The notes beneath the pieces are model-generated. The model was not told the DNA's origin. It did not search any database and saw only the letters and a program-made list of their open reading frames with translations. A stretch of 64,000 nt of DNA from Hansschlegelia quercus (GTDB taxonomy: Bacteria; Pseudomonadota; Alphaproteobacteria; Rhizobiales; Methylopilaceae), in contig NZ_SIUB01000002.1 in the NCBI RefSeq assembly GCF_004310425.1, positions 124,001 to 188,000 of the forward strand, read 5' to 3'. The position numbers and the translations under genes were made by a program. The first letter of the stretch is position 1, and every line of letters starts with the position of its first letter. Positions 56,905 through 64,000 of this stretch are shown here, piece after piece.

Positions 56905-58071
56905 TTGGACATCACGCGCTGGATCGTCCGTCCGCGGGCGCCTTGGGCGGCCGATCCCGGCATGAGCCGGGGCCGCGCCTTGCCGGAGGCGCCGAGCCCG
57001 ACGCGCACCGACTTCCAGCGCGACCGCGACCGGGTGCTGCATTCCTCCGCATTCCGGCGGCTGCGGCACAAGACGCAGGTCTTCGTCTATCACGAGGGCG
57101 ACCACTACCGGACGCGGCTGACGCATACGCTGGAGGTCGCGCAGATCGCGCGCTCGATCGCCCGCGCGCTCGGGCTCGACGAGGATCTGGCGGAGACCAT
57201 CGCCCTCGCCCATGATCTCGGCCATGCGCCGTTCGGGCATGCCGGCGAACGGGCGCTCGACGCGCGGATGCGGGAGCATGGCGGCTTCGACCACAACGCC
57301 CAGTCGCTCCGCGTGCTCACCCGGCTGGAACGGCGCTACGCCGATTTCGACGGGCTGAACCTTACCTTCGAGACGCTCGAGGGGGTCGCCAAGCACAACG
57401 GCCCGCTGGTCGGCGCCTCGCCGTCCATGACCGAGGTGGCCGAACGCGCCGGCGTGCCGCTCGGCGGTCACGCCACGGCGGAGGCGCAGGCCGCCGCGAT
57501 CGCCGACGACATCGCTTATGACGCGCACGACGTCGATGACGGCCTGCGAGCAAATCTGTTCGCGCTCGACGAACTTTGCGACGACCCGTTCCTCGCCGAC
57601 ATCCTCGCCGAGGTCGACGCCCGCCATCCCGGCCTCGACGAGGATCGGCGCGGGCCGGAGGTCGTGCGGCGCGTCATTACAAGGCTGGTCGAGAACGCGA
57701 TCGCGGAGGGCGCGCGGCGGATCGACGCCGCAGATCCGCAAAGCGTCGAGGATGTGCGCTCGGCGGGCGAGGCGACGATCGCATTCTCAAGCGAGATGGC
57801 GGAGGCCGAGCGCGGCGTGAAGCGGCTGCTGAACGCGCGCATGTACCGCCACGCCCGGGTCGACCGCGTGATGGACGACGCGGCCGGGATCGTCACGGAT
57901 TTGTTCGACCGCTATTTCGCCGACCCCTCGGCGCTTCCGCCGGAGTGGGAGCGGGAGGGCCGCGCGACCGGCCACGCCCGCGCGGTCGCGGACTTCATCG
58001 CGGGGATGACCGACCGCTACGCTCTGATGGAGCACCGCCGTCTGTTTGACGCGACCCCTGAATTGCGTTAG
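56905..58071 (+). CDS. dgt: Deoxyguanosinetriphosphate triphosphohydrolase-like (HD domain)
   Basis: 388 residues from TTG 56905, which has a GAAGGGG sequence upstream; a GTG at 56866 is the alternative. Motifs: SPTRTDFQRDRDRVLHSSAFRRLRHKTQV, RTRLTHTLEVAQIARSIARALGLDEDLAETIALAHDLGHAPFGHAGE with the HD metal site, and IADDIAYDAHDVDDGLRANLF. Hydrolyses dNTPs to nucleoside and tripolyphosphate. 36 bp before argS. Confidence 0.93.
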   Translation: MDITRWIVRPRAPWAADPGMSRGRALPEAPSPTRTDFQRDRDRVLHSSAFRRLRHKTQVFVYHEGDHYRTRLTHTLEVAQIARSIARALGLDEDLAETIALAHDLGHAPFGHAGERALDARMREHGGFDHNAQSLRVLTRLERRYADFDGLNLTFETLEGVAKHNGPLVGASPSMTEVAERAGVPLGGHATAEAQAAAIADDIAYDAHDVDDGLRANLFALDELCDDPFLADILAEVDARHPGLDEDRRGPEVVRRVITRLVENAIAEGARRIDAADPQSVEDVRSAGEATIAFSSEMAEAERGVKRLLNARMYRHARVDRVMDDAAGIVTDLFDRYFADPSALPPEWEREGRATGHARAVADFIAGMTDRYALMEHRRLFDATPELR

Positions 58072-58107
58072 CCGCCGAGGCCTTCTCCAGCCCTTTTCGG
58101 GACGATC

Positions 58108-59847
58108 ATGAACGTCTTCGCAGACTTCTCCGCGCGCCTGAGCTCGATCATGGAGCGGCTTGCGGCCGAAGGCGCGATCGCCCGAATGCCCGACCTGTCC
58201 CGCATGGTCGTCGAGCCCCCGCGCGACGCTAGCCACGGCGATCTCGCGACCAACGCGGCCATGGTCACGGCCAAGGAGCTCGGCGTGAAGCCGCGCGATC
58301 TCGGCGAGTTGATCGCGAAGGCGCTGGGCGCAGACCCCGACGTCGCCAGCGCCTCGGTCGCGGGCCCCGGCTTCGTCAACATGACGCTAACGGACGCCTT
58401 CTGGCTGAAGGAGCTGTCGCGCGCGATCGGGGAGGGCGCCGATTACGGCCGGCCGGCCAACAAGACGCCCGCGAAGGTCAATGTGGAATATGTCTCGGCG
58501 AACCCGACCGGGCCGATGCATGTCGGCCATTGCCGAGGCGCGGTGTTCGGGGACTCGCTCGCGAACCTCCTGGCCTTTGCCGGCGAAGAGGTCACACGCG
58601 AATACTACATCAACGACGCCGGCGCGCAGGTCGACGTGCTCGCCCGCTCGGTCTTCCTTCGCTACCGCGAGGCGCTCGGCGAGGACATCGGCGCCATTCC
58701 CGAGGGACTTTACCCCGGCGACTATCTGAAGCCCCTCGGCCAGGCGCTCGCCGACGCTCATGGCGAAAGGCTGAAGACGATGAGCGAGGCCGAGTGGCTG
58801 CCGCTCGTCCGGGAGGCCGCAATCGACGCGATGATGGCGATGATCCGCGACGACCTCGCGGCGCTCAACATCCGGCACGACGTGTTCTTCTCCGAGCGCA
58901 CGCTGCACGGCGAGGGCGGGCTGATCGTCCAGGCGGTCGCGGACCTGAAAGCCCAAGGCCTCGTCTACGAGGGCGTGCTCGCGCCGCCGAAGGGCGAACT
59001 GCCGGACGATTGGGAGGAGCGCGAGCAGACGCTGTTCCGTGCGACCGAGTTCGGCGACGACGTCGACCGGCCGCTGATGAAGTCGGACGGCTCGTACACC
59101 TACTTCGCAGCCGACATCGCCTATTTCCGCTCGAAGTTCGGGCGCGGTTTCAAGGAGATGGTGTTCGTGCTCGGCGCCGACCACGGCGGCTACGTGAAGC
59201 GGCTGGAGGCCGTCGGCCGCGCGCTGTCGGGCGGGACCGCAAAGGTCTCGGTCGAGCTCTGCCAGCTCGTGCGGCTGTTCCGCGCGGGCGAGCCGGTGCG
59301 CATGTCGAAGCGGGCGGGGAGCTTCGTGACGCTGCGCGACGTGGTCGACGAGGTCGGCCGCGACGCCGTGCGGTTCATGATGCTGTTCCGCTCGAACGAC
59401 GCGGTGCTCGACTTCGACTTCGCCAAAGTCACCGAGCAGTCGCGCGACAATCCCGTGTTCTACGTCCAGTACGCCCACGCAAGGATGCAGTCGATCCTGC
59501 GGAACGGCCGCGAGATCCTGGGCGAAGCGCCCGCAGCGCCCGATCTCTCGCGACTGACGGATCCCGGCGAGCTAGGTCTGATCCGCAAGCTCGCCGCATG
59601 GCCGCGGGCGGTGGAGCAGGCGGCGGCGGCGCGCGAGCCGCATCGCATCGCCTTCTTCCTGCACGAGCTCGCCAGCGAATTTCACGCGCACTGGAACAGG
59701 GGCAAGGATTCGCCGGATTTACGCTTCATTATGGAAAACAATCCATTGTCGTCGCATGATCGACTGGCCCTGGTGAGAGCCCTCAGCGTGGTTCTCGCCT
59801 CCGGCCTTGGTGTATTGGGGGTCGCGGCTCCCGACGAGATGCGGTGA
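58108..59847 (+). CDS. argS: Arginyl-tRNA synthetase
   Basis: 579 residues. The additional N-terminal domain, the HIGH-type motif [11 protein letters not shown] (His138-His141), [20 protein letters not shown], and the class-specific [19 protein letters not shown] replacing KMSKS are all present; the C-terminal anticodon-binding helical domain ends [13 protein letters not shown]. It charges tRNA-Arg. The SPOR gene follows, as in other alphaproteobacteria. Confidence 0.98.
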   Translation: MNVFADFSARLSSIMERLAAEGAIARMPDLSRMVVEPPRDASHGDLATNAAMVTAKELGVKPRDLGELIAKALGADPDVASASVAGPGFVNMTLTDAFWLKELSRAIGEGADYGRPANKTPAKVNVEYVSANPTGPMHVGHCRGAVFGDSLANLLAFAGEEVTREYYINDAGAQVDVLARSVFLRYREALGEDIGAIPEGLYPGDYLKPLGQALADAHGERLKTMSEAEWLPLVREAAIDAMMAMIRDDLAALNIRHDVFFSERTLHGEGGLIVQAVADLKAQGLVYEGVLAPPKGELPDDWEEREQTLFRATEFGDDVDRPLMKSDGSYTYFAADIAYFRSKFGRGFKEMVFVLGADHGGYVKRLEAVGRALSGGTAKVSVELCQLVRLFRAGEPVRMSKRAGSFVTLRDVVDEVGRDAVRFMMLFRSNDAVLDFDFAKVTEQSRDNPVFYVQYAHARMQSILRNGREILGEAPAAPDLSRLTDPGELGLIRKLAAWPRAVEQAAAAREPHRIAFFLHELASEFHAHWNRGKDSPDLRFIMENNPLSSHDRLALVRALSVVLASGLGVLGVAAPDEMR

Positions 59848-59915
59848 AGCTGGCGTAGACGCCTGCCGATTTCACGCCGCTTCTCCGTCGAACGACGCGC
59901 GGAGAGTGGTGTGTT

Positions 59916-61160
59916 ATGCAGAGTCAGGCCATGAAACGCAGCGGCGGGCAGCAGAGCGGCTACGACGACGCCTATGATTACCAGGCGCCGCAAGGCCATC
60001 CCTATGACGCCGACGCTCACCAGTACTGGCTCGATCAGCAGCGCTATGCCGCTGCGGTCGAGGAGCAGCAATACGATCCGCGGCTCTACGCGCCGAACCC
60101 CGACGAGCCCTACGCCTACGACGAGGACGGCAATCCGCTTTATTACGCGCCGGCTGAAGCCGAGCAGCGCCGCCCTCGCGGCATGCTCATGCTGGGCGCG
60201 GTGTTTGCGGTCGCGGTGCTCGGCGCCGGCGGCCTGTTCGCTTACAAGGCGCTCGGCGGCCGCGGTCTCGGCGGCGAGCCGCCGCTGATCAAGGCCGACG
60301 TCGAGCCGGTGAAGACCACGCCGGAGCCCGAGTCCGACGCCGGGCAGCGCAACAAGGCGGTCTATGACCGCGTCGACGACGCAAAGCGCCAATCCAAGGT
60401 GGTGACCCGCGAAGAGCAGCCGGTCGATCTGCCGGCGGCGCCGAGCGCGGCTCCGCGCGTAGACGGCTCCCGCACGATCCTGCCGGGCGGCGACAAGTCC
60501 ACGGTCGCGACTGGCGGCGACGAGCCGCGTCGCGTCAAAACGATGACGATCCGTCCCGACGGGGCGGTCGCGGCTGCGCCGCAGTCTGCGCCGGCCGCTC
60601 CCGTGCAGACAGCCGAGAGCGACCCGATCGCCGAATTGGCCCGCACGGGGCAGGCCCCGGCGTCGAGCGAGTTCAATGAGGGCATCATGGCCGAAGGCGA
60701 ACCCGCCCGGCCGGCCCCGCGCGCCGCTCAGGCAGCGACGCCGCGTCCCTCGTCTCAGGCCGCCGCGACCCGTCCTGCGCCGCAGCCGGCGCCTGCCGCG
60801 CAGGCTCCGGCCCGCCCGTCAACTCAGCCGGCTCCTGCCCAGCAGGTCGCCTCGGTAGCCCCGCGCGCTCCGGCGCCTGCCGCAACGACTCCCGCTCGCG
60901 CCACGCCCGGCGGCGCCTATGTCGTGCAGGTCACCTCGCAGCGCAGCGAGCAGGACGCCCGCGCGGCCTATTCCACGCTTCAGAAGAAATTCCCGAGCGT
61001 TCTCGGCTCCTACCAAGCGTCGATCCAGCCGGCGACTGTGCCCGACCGCGGCACCTACTACCGGGTCCGCGTCGGGCCGTTCAGCTCCAGCACCGACGCG
61101 TCCACGCTCTGCTCGAACCTCCGCTCCGCCGGCGGCGACTGCGTAGTTTCCCGCAACTGA
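59916..61160 (+). CDS. SPOR-domain membrane protein
   Basis: 414 residues. A Tyr/Asp/Gln-rich cytoplasmic part (residues 1-90), a membrane helix (MLMLGAVFAVAVLGAGGLFAYKAL), a long Pro/Ala-rich periplasmic linker with several VATxxPxRA-like stretches, and a C-terminal SPOR domain (GGAYVVQVTSQRSEQDARAAYSTLQKKFPSVLG and YYRVRVGPFSSSTDASTLCSNLRSAGGDC). SPOR domains bind denuded septal peptidoglycan, so a role in cell division is inferred. nagZ and scpA usually follow in relatives but are absent here. Confidence 0.92.
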   Translation: MQSQAMKRSGGQQSGYDDAYDYQAPQGHPYDADAHQYWLDQQRYAAAVEEQQYDPRLYAPNPDEPYAYDEDGNPLYYAPAEAEQRRPRGMLMLGAVFAVAVLGAGGLFAYKALGGRGLGGEPPLIKADVEPVKTTPEPESDAGQRNKAVYDRVDDAKRQSKVVTREEQPVDLPAAPSAAPRVDGSRTILPGGDKSTVATGGDEPRRVKTMTIRPDGAVAAAPQSAPAAPVQTAESDPIAELARTGQAPASSEFNEGIMAEGEPARPAPRAAQAATPRPSSQAAATRPAPQPAPAAQAPARPSTQPAPAQQVASVAPRAPAPAATTPARATPGGAYVVQVTSQRSEQDARAAYSTLQKKFPSVLGSYQASIQPATVPDRGTYYRVRVGPFSSSTDASTLCSNLRSAGGDCVVSRN

Positions 61161-61185
61161 GCCGATCGGTCATGAAGTGCTGATG

Positions 61186-61211
61186 ATCCCCCGGCTGGTC
61201 CGGGGGATTTT
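61186..61211 (+). terminator. Rho-independent terminator after SPOR gene
   Basis: A perfect 9-bp stem (61186-61194 with 61200-61208), 5-nt loop and TTTT. It is 26 bp after the stop codon. Confidence 0.85.
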
Positions 61212-61227
61212 CGTTTGCGGCGCCACT

Positions 61228-61347
61228 GCCGTCATTCCGGGCTTGTCCCCGAATGCATAACCGTGACGGCTCAGGCCTACGCGCAACGCCTGCCGATCGT
61301 CTGATCGCGCGGCGCTGATGGATTTCGGGAAAAGCCCGGAATGACGA
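61228..61347. repeat. Family B inverted repeat, decayed copy 3
   Basis: Left arm GCCGTCATTCCGGGCTTGTC and a right arm ending AAGCCCGGAATGACGAC are still recognisable, but the arms differ in several positions from copies 1 and 2. No GIY-YIG gene is present. Confidence 0.8.
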
Positions 61348-61390
61348 CAGAGTGTTTGAAGCGAGGGCGCCACTCGAAGCGCGCCGCTCC

Positions 61391-62158
61391 TCAGTGCCCG
61401 TCGATCCGGTTCTGCGCGCCCTGCCATGCCAGGAAGTTCTTGCGGGCTTCCTGCACGAAGGGCGAGCGGCGGACGGCGCCGAGGAAGGCGCGGCCGATCG
61501 CCTTGCCTGGCTGGCGCATCGGGCGCTCAAACTGGACGAGCAGGATCACGCGCGTCTCGTCGGTCTCGTTCCACACCTCGTGATAATAGGTGTCGTCGAA
61601 GACGACGGTCTTGCCGTCGTCCCAGTGCACCATGTCGTCATGCACCGCCATCCGGCAGGACGGGCGGTCTTTTGGCGTAAACAGGCCGAGATGGCAGGTG
61701 AGCAGCGTCTTGGTCACGCCGCGATGGCGCGGGATGCGTGCGCCCGGCGCAAGGATCGAGAAGAACGCGCTGTTGAGGCCCGGCACTCTCGAGACGAGCT
61801 TCGCGGTCTCCGGGCACTTCTCGCAATTGGCGTCGACCTTGTAGCCATAGCCGTAGAGGAAGAAGGACTTCCACTTGCGGTCGCCGCCGAGCCTTCCGTG
61901 ATCGGGGGAGATATCGGCGAGCACCGGAATATCTTCGCCGTGCATCACGGAGGCCGCCTCGCGGCGGATCGTTTCCCAGTTGTTCTCGAGCTCCGCCGTC
62001 CAGGCGAACGTGCCGTGCGCGAATACCGGCGGATTGCCGACCAGCGAGGAGCGCGCGAGGATTTCATCCATCTTCGGGCGCAGCTTCTTGCCCGTGCGGT
62101 AGAGCCAGCCGCGCTTCGGCTTGGCCTTCTTCACTTCCGTCGCCGCAATGTCAGCCAT
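61391..62158 (-). CDS. Aspartyl/asparaginyl beta-hydroxylase family (LpxO-like)
   Basis: 255 residues from ATG 62158. The Fe(II)/2-oxoglutarate dioxygenase core is visible: SILAPGARIPRHRGVTKTLLTCHLGLF with the first His ligand and Arg, then VVFDDTYYHEVWNETDETRVILLVQF with the distal His and a substrate-binding Arg. LpxO hydroxylates lipid A acyl chains; the family also includes peptide hydroxylases. No transmembrane helix is evident, and no lipid A genes lie beside it, so the substrate is tentative. Confidence 0.82.
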   Translation of the reverse strand: MADIAATEVKKAKPKRGWLYRTGKKLRPKMDEILARSSLVGNPPVFAHGTFAWTAELENNWETIRREAASVMHGEDIPVLADISPDHGRLGGDRKWKSFFLYGYGYKVDANCEKCPETAKLVSRVPGLNSAFFSILAPGARIPRHRGVTKTLLTCHLGLFTPKDRPSCRMAVHDDMVHWDDGKTVVFDDTYYHEVWNETDETRVILLVQFERPMRQPGKAIGRAFLGAVRRSPFVQEARKNFLAWQGAQNRIDGH

Positions 62159-62304
62159 CGTCCGTACCATTCCATGCGCCGCGGCCCCGACTCGCCGAGC
62201 GGGCCATCATACCCCGAGAAACGCAGTAGATAGCGGATGGCTCCATTCGCGTCATGCGCATGACGACAAGCGTGTTGCGCGCGACGCGTTCCGCCAAAAG
62301 CGGC

Positions 62305-63159
62305 TCAGTCCCTTTTCGCAGGACCTGTGGCGACCGGCCGGCCGCCGGCGCCCCATTCGGCCCAGGAGCCGTCATAGATTCCGTCCGCCTTCGCGCCCGC
62401 GCCTTCGAGCGCCAGCGCCACGATCGCGGCCGATACACCCGAGCCGCAGGTGGTGACGATCGGCTTCGACAGGTCGACGCCGGCCGCTTCAAAGGCCGCG
62501 CGAAGCTCCGCCTCCTCCTTCAGCTTGCCGTCGGCGCCGACGATCTCCTGGAAAGGCAGGTTGAGAGAGCCCGGCATGTGGCCGGAGGCGAGCCCTGGCC
62601 GCGGCTCCGGCGCCTCGCCGCGGAAACGCGCCGCGGGCCGGGCGTCGATGACCTGCGCCGACCCGGCGGCGAGGATCGCAGCCATGTCTTCGGCGTCTTT
62701 AACGGCCGCGGAGTCACGCCTGGCGGCAAACTGCGTGGGCGCGCGCGTCGAGGGGCCGGGTTCAGTCGGTCGTCCTTCGGCAAGCCATTTCGGAAGTCCG
62801 CCGTCGAGGACGAAGACGTCTCGAACGCCCATGGTGCGGAAGGTCCACCAGACGCGCGCTGCGGCGAACAGGCCCGCGCCGTCATAGGCGACGATCGTCG
62901 CGCCGTCGGCGATGCCGAGCGCGCCGACGGCCTGCGAAAAAGCGTCGGCCGAGGGCAGCATGTGGGGCAGGCCGGTCGATGTGTCGGCCACGACATTGAT
63001 GTCGAAGAACGCCGCGCCCGGGATGTGGCGCTCGAGGAATTCCGCCGGGCCGTCGCGGTTGGCGTCCGGCAGATACCAGGAGCCGTCGACGGGCACGACA
63101 TTGGGGTCGCCTAGGCGCTCGGCCAGCCATTCGGTCGAGACGAGGTTGGGATTGCTCAT
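62305..63159 (-). CDS. sseA: 3-mercaptopyruvate sulfurtransferase
   Basis: 284 residues in two rhodanese domains. N-terminal domain: VSTEWLAERLGDPNVVPVDGSW, RHIPGAAFFDIN. C-terminal: VIDARPAARFRGEAPEPRPGLASGHMPGSLNLPF and the active loop CGSGVSA (Cys238), the signature for mercaptopyruvate over thiosulfate. It overlaps cysK by 4 bp, joining cysteine synthesis and sulfane-sulfur handling in one operon. Confidence 0.94.
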   Translation of the reverse strand: MSNPNLVSTEWLAERLGDPNVVPVDGSWYLPDANRDGPAEFLERHIPGAAFFDINVVADTSTGLPHMLPSADAFSQAVGALGIADGATIVAYDGAGLFAAARVWWTFRTMGVRDVFVLDGGLPKWLAEGRPTEPGPSTRAPTQFAARRDSAAVKDAEDMAAILAAGSAQVIDARPAARFRGEAPEPRPGLASGHMPGSLNLPFQEIVGADGKLKEEAELRAAFEAAGVDLSKPIVTTCGSGVSAAIVALALEGAGAKADGIYDGSWAEWGAGGRPVATGPAKRD

Positions 63160-64000
63160 TCCATGACCTCCGCGAGGTTCACGCGGCCGTGCTTCTCGAG
63201 CCAGGCGGGGACGGGAAGACTTTTGGACCGCAGGAAGGACGGATCGAACAGCTTGGATTGGTAGCGCGTGCCGTAGTCGCAGAGGATCGTCACGATGGTG
63301 TGCCCGGGGCCCAACTCACGGGCGAGGCGGATGGCGCCGGCGACGTTCACGCCGGACGAGCCGCCGAGGCACAGGCCCTCATGCTCCAGCAGATCGAAGC
63401 AGATCTGGACGGATTCGGCGTCGGGGATCTGGTAGGCGAAGTCGACCGGCGCGTCCTCGAGGTTCGCGGTGATGCGGCCCTGCCCGATGCCTTCGGTGAT
63501 CGACGACCCTTCGGCCTTGAGCTCTCCGGTCGTGTAGAAGCTGTAGAGCGCCGCTCCTGGCGGGTCGGCCAGCGCGATCTTCACGTCCTTGGACCGCTCC
63601 TTCAGCGCCATGGCAGTTCCGGCGAGAGTGCCGCCGGTGCCGACCGCGGAGACGAAGCCGTCGACCTTGCCGTCGAGGTCGTCCCAGATCTCGGGGCCGG
63701 TCGAGTCGATATGCGCCTGCCGGTTCGCGACATTGTCGAACTGGTTCGCCCAGATCGCGCCGGCGGGTTCCGATTTCGCGAGCGCCTCGGCGAGGCGGCC
63801 GGAGAGCTTCACATAGTTGTTCGGATCCTTGTACGGGACCGCCGGCACCTCGACGAGCTCCGCGCCCGCAAGGCGCAGCATCTGCTTCTTCTCGTCGGAC
63901 TGGGTGTCCGGGATGACGATCACTGTGCGATAGCCGAGCGCGTTCGCGACAAGCGCGAGCCCGATTCCGGTGTTGCCGGCGGTGCCTTCCACGATGACGC
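63156..64000 (-). CDS. cysK: Cysteine synthase A (5' end outside window)
   Basis: 281 visible residues; the frame is open at the right edge and the N-terminal part with the PLP lysine is outside. The visible part has VEGTAGNTGIGLALVANALGYRTVIVIPDTQS, GTGGTLAGTAMALKE and SSGVNVAGAIRLARELGPGHTIVTILCDYG with GTRYQSKLFDPSFL. It forms cysteine from O-acetylserine and sulfide. The stop codon overlaps the start of sseA. Confidence 0.93.
   Translation of the reverse strand, partial: VIVEGTAGNTGIGLALVANALGYRTVIVIPDTQSDEKKQMLRLAGAELVEVPAVPYKDPNNYVKLSGRLAEALAKSEPAGAIWANQFDNVANRQAHIDSTGPEIWDDLDGKVDGFVSAVGTGGTLAGTAMALKERSKDVKIALADPPGAALYSFYTTGELKAEGSSITEGIGQGRITANLEDAPVDFAYQIPDAESVQICFDLLEHEGLCLGGSSGVNVAGAIRLARELGPGHTIVTILCDYGTRYQSKLFDPSFLRSKSLPVPAWLEKHGRVNLAEVME

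Overview
The window is about 64 kb of GC-rich chromosome from an alphaproteobacterium, most likely a Hyphomicrobiales (Rhizobiales) member. I infer this from conserved gene neighbourhoods (aminotransferase-hom-glpX-recJ; rpsF-rpsR-DUF2232-rplI-dnaB-alr-radA-cvpA-purF; dgt-argS-SPOR; accB-accC-aat), from families that are mainly alphaproteobacterial (DUF2842, DUF2865, DUF2232, ExoD, CtaA) and from a metal-dependent type of KdsA. The genus cannot be fixed from this sequence. I see no prophage, integron, CRISPR array, rRNA operon or classical insertion sequence. Most of the window is core housekeeping DNA.

Layout. 1-6.6 kb is a cell-surface block: a truncated polysaccharide-export (Wzz/BY-kinase-like) gene, a four-gene minus-strand operon of two TadE-like pseudopilins, a TadG-like vWA protein and a GNAT acyltransferase, then a divergent polysaccharide deacetylase. 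6.6-15 kb holds small housekeeping genes (DUF2842, heme A synthase ctaA, a CoA-binding protein, a thioesterase), the ribosomal operon rplM-rpsI, an agmatinase-family hydrolase, the peroxide-sensing pair ohrR/ohr, and a three-gene operon of small secreted proteins. 15-30.5 kb carries nadABC with a palindromic operator, acuI, argC, a 29-residue membrane peptide behind a hairpin that masks its ribosome-binding site, a PHA synthase with a histone-like N-terminal extension, an LptM-like lipoprotein, the aminotransferase-hom-glpX-recJ string, and exoD.

30.5-48 kb holds tRNA-Glu, a DUF2865 protein, two glycosyltransferases, a coiled-coil membrane protein, aat-accC-accB-aroQ, a DsbA-family oxidoreductase, an M48 protease, pyrG, kdsA and purF-cvpA. 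48-64 kb holds radA-alr-dnaB, the rplI-DUF2232-rpsR-rpsF ribosomal operon, a PilZ protein with a 56-residue membrane partner, erpA, dgt, argS, a SPOR protein, an LpxO-like hydroxylase, sseA and a truncated cysK.

The most unusual structure is at 55905-56455. A GIY-YIG nuclease gene is flanked within 5-8 bp by perfect 34-bp inverted repeats, and each of these is one arm of a longer inverted-repeat (REPIN-like) element. A third, decayed copy without the nuclease lies at 61228-61347, and four elements of a related palindromic family lie in other intergenic gaps. This resembles the REP/RAYT arrangement, but with a GIY-YIG nuclease in place of a transposase. Further leads are a pseudokinase-like Wzz fusion, a probable NadQ box, OhrR boxes, RGG/acidic tails on two ribosomal proteins of one operon, and a lipoprotein gene that has lost its stop codon.
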